From contig CAVOHC010000012.1 of assembly GCA_963695645.1 (NCBI GenBank), positions 1,116,001 through 1,180,000 of the forward strand: 64,000 nt of DNA, given 5' to 3'. The translations under genes and the position numbers were made by a program. This document shows positions 59,851 to 64,000 of the stretch, piece after piece. The notes beneath the pieces were generated by a model. It did no database searches. It had not been told where the DNA came from and saw only the letters and a program-made list of their open reading frames with translations. Every line of letters starts with the position of its first letter. Positions within the stretch are counted from its first letter, which is position 1. This DNA comes from DATBGO01 sp963695645 (GTDB lineage Bacteria; Actinomycetota; Actinomycetes; Streptosporangiales; Streptosporangiaceae).

Positions 59851-60777
59851 TCAGTGCGCCCGGCGGTCCATCGCCTGCTGGTACAACCGCCCGGCCCGGT
59901 ACGACGAGCGCACCAGTGGTCCCGCCATGACGCCGGCGAAGCCCAGGCTGGCGGCCTCGGCGCCCAGTTCGTCGAACTCGGCGGGCGGAAGCCAGCGGTC
60001 GACCGGGTGGTGGCGCGGCGACGGGCGCAGATACTGGGTGATGGTCAGCAGCTCGCAGCCGGCGGCCCTCAGTTCAGCCATGGCCTGGCTGATCTCAGCC
60101 CGCTGCTCGCCCATGCCGAGGATGAGGTTGGACTTGGTGACGAGCCCGGCCTGGCGGGCCAGGCTGAGCACCTCAAGGGATCGTTCATAGCGGAATCCCG
60201 GCCTGATCCGCCGGAAGATCCTCGGCACCGTCTCGATGTTGTGCGCGAGCACTTCGGGGCCGGCCGCGAAGACCCCGGCGAGTTGCCCGCGGTCCGCGTT
60301 GAAGTCCGGTATCAGCAGTTCCACGCCGCAGCCCGGCACCGCCAGGTGAACCTCGCGGCAGGTCTGCCCGTAGAGCCACGCGCCCCCGTCGGCCAGGTCA
60401 TCACGGGCGACACCGGTGACTGTCGCGTACCGCAGGCCCATCGCGGCCACCGACTCGGCGACCCGTCGGGGCTCGTCCGTATCGAGCGGGCCCGGCTTGC
60501 CGGTGGCGATCTGGCAGAAGTCGCAGCGCCGCGTGCACTGGTCGCCGCCGATGAGGAAGGTCGCCTCGCGGTCCTCCCAGCACTCGAAGATGTTGGGGCA
60601 GCCGGCCTCCTCGCAGACCGTATGCAGGCCCTCGCGCCGTACCAGCTGCTTCAGCTGCGTGTACTCAGGGCCGGTGCGCATGCGGGTCTTGATCCACGGC
60701 GGCTTGCGCTCGATCGGCGTCTGGCTGTTGCGGACCTCAAGCCTCAGGAGCCGGCGTTCGTCGGGAGCGAGTACCAC
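59851..60777 (-). CDS. lipA: Lipoyl synthase
   Basis: LipA is a radical-SAM enzyme that inserts two sulfurs into octanoyl groups on the E2 and GcvH proteins. The 308-residue protein has the auxiliary cluster motif CEEAGCPNIFECW, the radical-SAM motif CTRRCDFCQIATG, and the C-terminal RSSYRAG that carries the third ligand serine. ERKPPWIKTRMRTGPEY matches the family start region. GTG 60777 is the likely start because VLAPDERRLLRLEVRNSQTP aligns with other LipA N-termini; a longer TTG-started form is unlikely. It belongs with lipB at 62776, although two genes now separate them. Confidence 0.95.
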   Translation of the reverse strand: MVLAPDERRLLRLEVRNSQTPIERKPPWIKTRMRTGPEYTQLKQLVRREGLHTVCEEAGCPNIFECWEDREATFLIGGDQCTRRCDFCQIATGKPGPLDTDEPRRVAESVAAMGLRYATVTGVARDDLADGGAWLYGQTCREVHLAVPGCGVELLIPDFNADRGQLAGVFAAGPEVLAHNIETVPRIFRRIRPGFRYERSLEVLSLARQAGLVTKSNLILGMGEQRAEISQAMAELRAAGCELLTITQYLRPSPRHHPVDRWLPPAEFDELGAEAASLGFAGVMAGPLVRSSYRAGRLYQQAMDRRAH

Positions 60778-60958
60778 GCCTCCCAGGGTACGTCCGGCGG
60801 GGGAAAGCCCATCACCAGGACGAGTATCCAACAGCAGCGATGGCGTAACCAGTTATCCGCACCCAGGTGCCAGCGCTGCTGTTGATTCCGCAGGATGGCG
60901 CGCGGCCGGGCACTTCTGGCGCGAAACGATGTGACGCGGGGGGCCTCGGTCGGGGAAC

Positions 60959-62281
60959 ATGGGGCGCATGCCAACGCAGTTTGACCCGCCGTCGGGAACA
61001 CGCGACTTTCTTGCCGACGAGTTCGAGCGGCGGGAGAATGCCTTTGCCGTGATCCGCTCGGTCTTCGCGAGCTACGGCTTCGAGGCGCTGGAGACGCCGG
61101 CCTTCGAGCGCTTGGACGTGCTCCTCGGCAAATATGGCGACGAGGGCGACAAACTCGTGTTCAAGATCCTTCGCCGGGGGGAGCGCGAGGCGTCCGGCGA
61201 GGCCGACCTGGCGCTGCGTTATGACCTGACCGTGCCGCTCGCCCGGGTGGCCGCGGCGTACGGAAGCCAGCTGCCGTCGCCATACAAGCGCTACGCGATG
61301 GGCCCGGTATGGCGCGCGGACCGGCCGGGCAAGGACCGCTACCGGGAATTCGTCCAGTGCGACCTCGACACGCTGGGCTCCACCTCGGTTCTCGCTGACG
61401 CCGAGGCGCTGTGCGCGCAGCATGACGCGCTGGCCGGTCTTGGGATCGGCGATTTCAGCATCCAGCTCAACTCGCGCCGGGTGCTGGCCGGGCTGCTCGA
61501 GGTGTTCGGGATCGCCGACGAACTGGGTCCGGGCGTGCTGATCACCCTGGACAAGCTCGACAAGCTCCGCCCCGAGGAGGTGAGCGCTGAGCTGGAAGGC
61601 CGGGGCCTGGCTCCCGGGAAGGCCGCCGAACTCGTCGGGGTGATGACCGCGCCTGACGCGACCGACCGGATCCGGGTGGCGCTGAAGCCGAGCGAGGAAG
61701 GGTCGGCCGGCCTTGACGAGGTGGACGGGGTGCTGTCGCTGGTGGCCCCGCAGGTTCCTGCTCGCCGGATCGCCTTCACCCCGCGGATGGTGCGGGGCAT
61801 CAGCTACTACACCGGCCCGATCTGGGAGGTGACCGCGCCGGGGGCACTGGCGTCGATAGGCTCAGGCGGCCGTTACGACCATCTGATCGAGCAGCTGGGC
61901 GGCCCGGACACGCCGGCTACCGGGAGTTCGCTCGGCGTCGACCGGATTCTCTCCCTGCTGCCCGACAGCGCGGGCCTGCCGCAGGGCCGTCTGGACGTGG
62001 CTGTCACCGTAATGGACCCCGCGTACGCGGGGCGGTCGTTCGGGTACGCCGCGGCGGCCCGGTCCGCGGGGCTGCGGGCGAGCGTTTACCTTGGCTCATC
62101 CGGCAAGCTCGGCAGGCAGCTCAAGTGGGCCAGTGGCCAAGGGGCACGCTGGTGCCTGATTTACGGCAGTGCCGAGGCTGCGGCAGATATCGTCACTGTG
62201 CGCGACATGGTCAGCGGCGAGCAGACAGCGGTGCCGACTGGCGATCTTGGCGGTTACCTGGCCCGCCTGGCAGCGGGCTAG
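60959..62281 (+). CDS. hisS: Histidyl-tRNA synthetase, atypical lineage
   Basis: The 440-residue class II synthetase charges tRNA-His. It has PPSGTRDFLADEFERRENAF, YGFEALETPAFERLDVLLGK, motif 2 in MGPVWRADRPGKDRYREFVQ, the histidine site RMVRGISYYTGPIWEV and motif 3 LGVDRILSLL, plus a C-terminal anticodon domain. The GKYGDEGDKLVFKILRRG and RYDLTVPLARVAA patterns belong to the HisRS group seen in Bacteroidetes and eukaryotes, unlike the usual actinobacterial form. It may be a second copy. Starts 60959 or 60968 are both possible. It lies between lipA and lipB. Confidence 0.9.
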   Translation: MGRMPTQFDPPSGTRDFLADEFERRENAFAVIRSVFASYGFEALETPAFERLDVLLGKYGDEGDKLVFKILRRGEREASGEADLALRYDLTVPLARVAAAYGSQLPSPYKRYAMGPVWRADRPGKDRYREFVQCDLDTLGSTSVLADAEALCAQHDALAGLGIGDFSIQLNSRRVLAGLLEVFGIADELGPGVLITLDKLDKLRPEEVSAELEGRGLAPGKAAELVGVMTAPDATDRIRVALKPSEEGSAGLDEVDGVLSLVAPQVPARRIAFTPRMVRGISYYTGPIWEVTAPGALASIGSGGRYDHLIEQLGGPDTPATGSSLGVDRILSLLPDSAGLPQGRLDVAVTVMDPAYAGRSFGYAAAARSAGLRASVYLGSSGKLGRQLKWASGQGARWCLIYGSAEAAADIVTVRDMVSGEQTAVPTGDLGGYLARLAAG

Positions 62282-62291
62282 GGCCACGGCG

Positions 62292-62771
62292 GTGACGAGC
62301 AATTTCATCGACCCTGACCTCTGGTACTCCGGGCTGCCAGGCGTCATCCTGGCTGCTGGGGCGCTGATCACCGATCCGGCGGGCCTGCCGCTGCTGGTCA
62401 AGCCGAATTACCGGGACCACTGGGCAGTGCCAGGCGGTATCTGCGAGCACGGCGAGGCACCGCACGAGGGATGCGCCCGCGAGGTGGCCGAAGAGATCGG
62501 CCTGGAACTGGTTCCCGGCCCGCTGCTGGCGATCGACTGGGCGCAGCCGCTCGGCAGGCGGCAGCGGCCGATCATGCACCTGATCTTCGACGGCGGCACG
62601 CTTGACGGCGGGGACGGCATCGTGCTGCAGCGCGAGGAGCTTGACGATTTCCGGTTCACCGATGTGGCTGAGCTGGCCAGTTACCTGCCACCGCGGTTCG
62701 AGGCCAGGGTCCGCGCCGCGCTGGCCGGGCGCGCGGCGGGAGCCGCCGTGTACCAGCCGGACCGCGGCTGA
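62292..62771 (+). CDS. NUDIX hydrolase
   Basis: The 159-residue protein carries a complete NUDIX box near residues 50-72 (GGICEHGEAPHEGCAREVAE then EIG), with the catalytic REVxEExG glutamates. NUDIX enzymes cleave nucleoside diphosphates linked to another group, often cleaning damaged nucleotides or coenzymes. Substrate cannot be told. Starts at GTG 62292, 10 bp after the hisS stop, so it is probably co-transcribed with it, and it converges on lipB. Confidence 0.9.
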   Translation: MTSNFIDPDLWYSGLPGVILAAGALITDPAGLPLLVKPNYRDHWAVPGGICEHGEAPHEGCAREVAEEIGLELVPGPLLAIDWAQPLGRRQRPIMHLIFDGGTLDGGDGIVLQREELDDFRFTDVAELASYLPPRFEARVRAALAGRAAGAAVYQPDRG

Positions 62772-62775
62772 GACG

Positions 62776-63543
62776 TCAGCCGACCGCGGTGCGGGCAGCC
62801 GGCGCTGCCGGGCCGGCTGCCGCCGGCGGCATCAGCCCGGCGACGTCCGCGACGCTGCGCCACTGCCTGGCGCCGAGCGCATCGGCAAGGTGGGGCTGCA
62901 CCATCTCGAGCGCGGCGGCGACGGTGACGGGCCGGCCCGCCTCGGCGGTCAGCGTGGTGACCGTGGCGTCCCGGATCCCGCAGGGCACTATCCGGTCGAA
63001 CCAGGACAGGTCGCAATCGCAGTTCAGGGCGAACCCGTGCATGGTCACGCCCCTGGCTATCCGGATGCCGATCGCGCCGACCTTGCGGTCTGCGGTGCCT
63101 TCGGGCCCGCCCGCGCCGCCGCGCACCCAGACGCCGGTTCGCCCGTCCACCCGGGTGGTCGCCACGCCGAACTCGGCGCAGGCGCGGATCAGCGCCTCCT
63201 CGATGGCCCGGACGTAGGCAATGACATCGACCGGCTCGCCCAGCCGGATGATCGGGTAACCCACGAGCTGACCGGGTCCGTGCCAGGTGATCTTGCCGCC
63301 CCGGTCCACGTCGATGACGGGTGCGCCAGGATCTGTCAGCGGCCGGTCCAGCCGGCTGGTCCGTTTGCCCGCCGTATACACCGGCTGATGCTCGAGCAGC
63401 AGGCAGCAGTCGGGGATGGCACCGCTCACCCGCCGTTCATGCAGGACCCGCTGCAGCTCCCAGGCGCCCGGGTAAGCGACCGCCGCCGCGCCGAATCCGG
63501 CCCGGGCGAAAACCAGTTCAGCGTCGATCTGAGTGCCCACCAC
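62776..63543 (-). CDS. lipB: Octanoyl-[acyl-carrier-protein]:protein N-octanoyltransferase
   Basis: LipB moves octanoate from acyl carrier protein to the lipoyl domains that LipA then sulfurates. The 255-residue protein shows LLLEHQPVYTAGKRTSRLDR, DVDRGGKITWHGPGQLVGYP, the catalytic lysine in RKVGAIGIRI, MHGFALNCDCDLSWFDRIVP and the catalytic cysteine in VPCGIRDATV. The last 40 residues form an Ala-rich tail not needed for activity. The start is GTG (two in tandem). It is separated from lipA by hisS and NUDIX genes; its own promoter lies at 63544-63650. Confidence 0.95.
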   Translation of the reverse strand: MVGTQIDAELVFARAGFGAAAVAYPGAWELQRVLHERRVSGAIPDCCLLLEHQPVYTAGKRTSRLDRPLTDPGAPVIDVDRGGKITWHGPGQLVGYPIIRLGEPVDVIAYVRAIEEALIRACAEFGVATTRVDGRTGVWVRGGAGGPEGTADRKVGAIGIRIARGVTMHGFALNCDCDLSWFDRIVPCGIRDATVTTLTAEAGRPVTVAAALEMVQPHLADALGARQWRSVADVAGLMPPAAAGPAAPAARTAVG

Positions 63544-63652
63544 GCCAGCCTAATCGCCTGCCTGCCAGGCTGGGGAATGGCAGCGCTCAGAGTCGGCTAA
63601 GCGGTAACGACTCGCTGGCGCCTGTGGTTAGCGAGACCAGGAGGTGAGCCTG

Positions 63653-64000
63653 GTGTTCGACGAGATCCAGTTGCGGAGCATCAGCTCCGAGGAGCTGGCC
63701 AGGCTGCAGCGGGCGCTGCCGAGCCTGGGGACCCGGAACCAGCGCGCGGCGACCCGCTACGAGCGGCGGCGGACTGTCGTGCTGGCCGCCACGCTGGTGT
63801 GCTGCATCGGGCTGGCCGCCTGGACGGGCCTGCTCGCGGCGACGCTGCCGCACGATTACCGGGCCGGAGGCTGGCGCGGCACCTGGGTTGGTTTCGACAT
63901 CGCGCTGCTCGCGACGTTCGCGGCTACCGGCTGGGCGGCCTGGCGGCGCCGGCAGGTGCTGATCATCTGCCTGGTGGTGCTCGCCACGCTGCTGTGCTGC
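63653..64000 (+). CDS. Multi-pass membrane protein, cut by the right window edge
   Basis: From GTG 63653 the frame runs to the window end: MFDEIQLRSISSEELARLQR, a basic stretch (TRNQRAATRYERRR), then hydrophobic segments VVLAATLVCCIGLAAWTGLL, FDIALLATFAATGWAAW and VLIICLVVLATLLCC. I recognise no family. An earlier in-frame GTG at 63644 is too close to the GGAG ribosome site at 63640. It diverges from lipB. The protein's role and C-terminus are not visible. Confidence 0.7.
   Translation, partial: MFDEIQLRSISSEELARLQRALPSLGTRNQRAATRYERRRTVVLAATLVCCIGLAAWTGLLAATLPHDYRAGGWRGTWVGFDIALLATFAATGWAAWRRRQVLIICLVVLATLLCC

Overview
The window is high-GC DNA with a compact gene layout, many GTG starts and several apparently leaderless genes. 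Conserved blocks place it in Actinomycetota: lipA, a DUF4191 gene, an RDD gene, glnA1, glnE and glnA2 lie in one region, beside F420-dependent npdG, a PaaX-type regulator and GlnR-type operators. A filamentous, Streptosporangiales-like actinomycete is a reasonable guess, but the genus cannot be fixed from sequence alone. I saw no rRNA, tRNA, CRISPR array, intact transposase or prophage.

Layout. 1-2.5 kb holds a PaaX-like regulator cut by the edge, a duplicated 77-bp repeat, a repeat-rich membrane protein and a lipoprotein. 2.8-5.8 kb holds proS and a secreted propeller-like protein, facing each other across a perfect 25-bp inverted repeat. 5.9-18 kb is an amine and pyrimidine catabolic island. 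An Lrp-type regulator coupled to an omega-aminotransferase diverges from a PatD-like aldehyde dehydrogenase. Beta-ureidopropionase, dihydropyrimidinase, a class III aminotransferase and MmsA follow, then convergent gabT and an enolase-superfamily enzyme. Together these could take dihydrouracil or dihydrothymine to acetyl-CoA or propionyl-CoA, and putrescine to succinate semialdehyde. The dihydropyrimidine dehydrogenase and succinate-semialdehyde dehydrogenase are not here. 18-25.5 kb holds a DHA2 exporter with its MerR regulator, a second-type enolase with a phosphoglycerate mutase, a ribokinase between two gene fragments, and an EEP hydrolase.

25.6-45.6 kb is mixed: a serpin lipoprotein, an esterase, a DHA2 exporter fused to a winged helix, a FAD oxidase, a lipid kinase, cutA, a frameshifted histidine phosphatase, an MMPL transporter, map beside a small conserved gene, two paralogous double-YbjQ proteins, npdG, panB, and another DHA2 exporter with its TetR regulator and palindromic operator. 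45.7-64 kb is the nitrogen and lipoate core: nadE, glnA2, glnE, a truncated Ser/Thr kinase joined to a PAP2 phosphatase gene, glnA1, RDD, DUF4191, lipA, an unusual hisS, a NUDIX gene, lipB and a membrane protein cut by the right edge. Both glutamine synthetase genes carry GlnR-type boxes, and GlnE would adenylylate GlnA1.

Two themes stand out. Short tandem arrays of 10-21 bp units occupy many intergenic gaps and sometimes enter coding ends. There are also several gene remnants (HAD, alpha/beta hydrolase, TetR helix-turn-helix, histidine phosphatase, kinase), which suggests repeat-driven rearrangement. I did not find a clearly new multi-gene system. The best leads are the repeat arrays, the double-YbjQ pair and the broken signalling genes.
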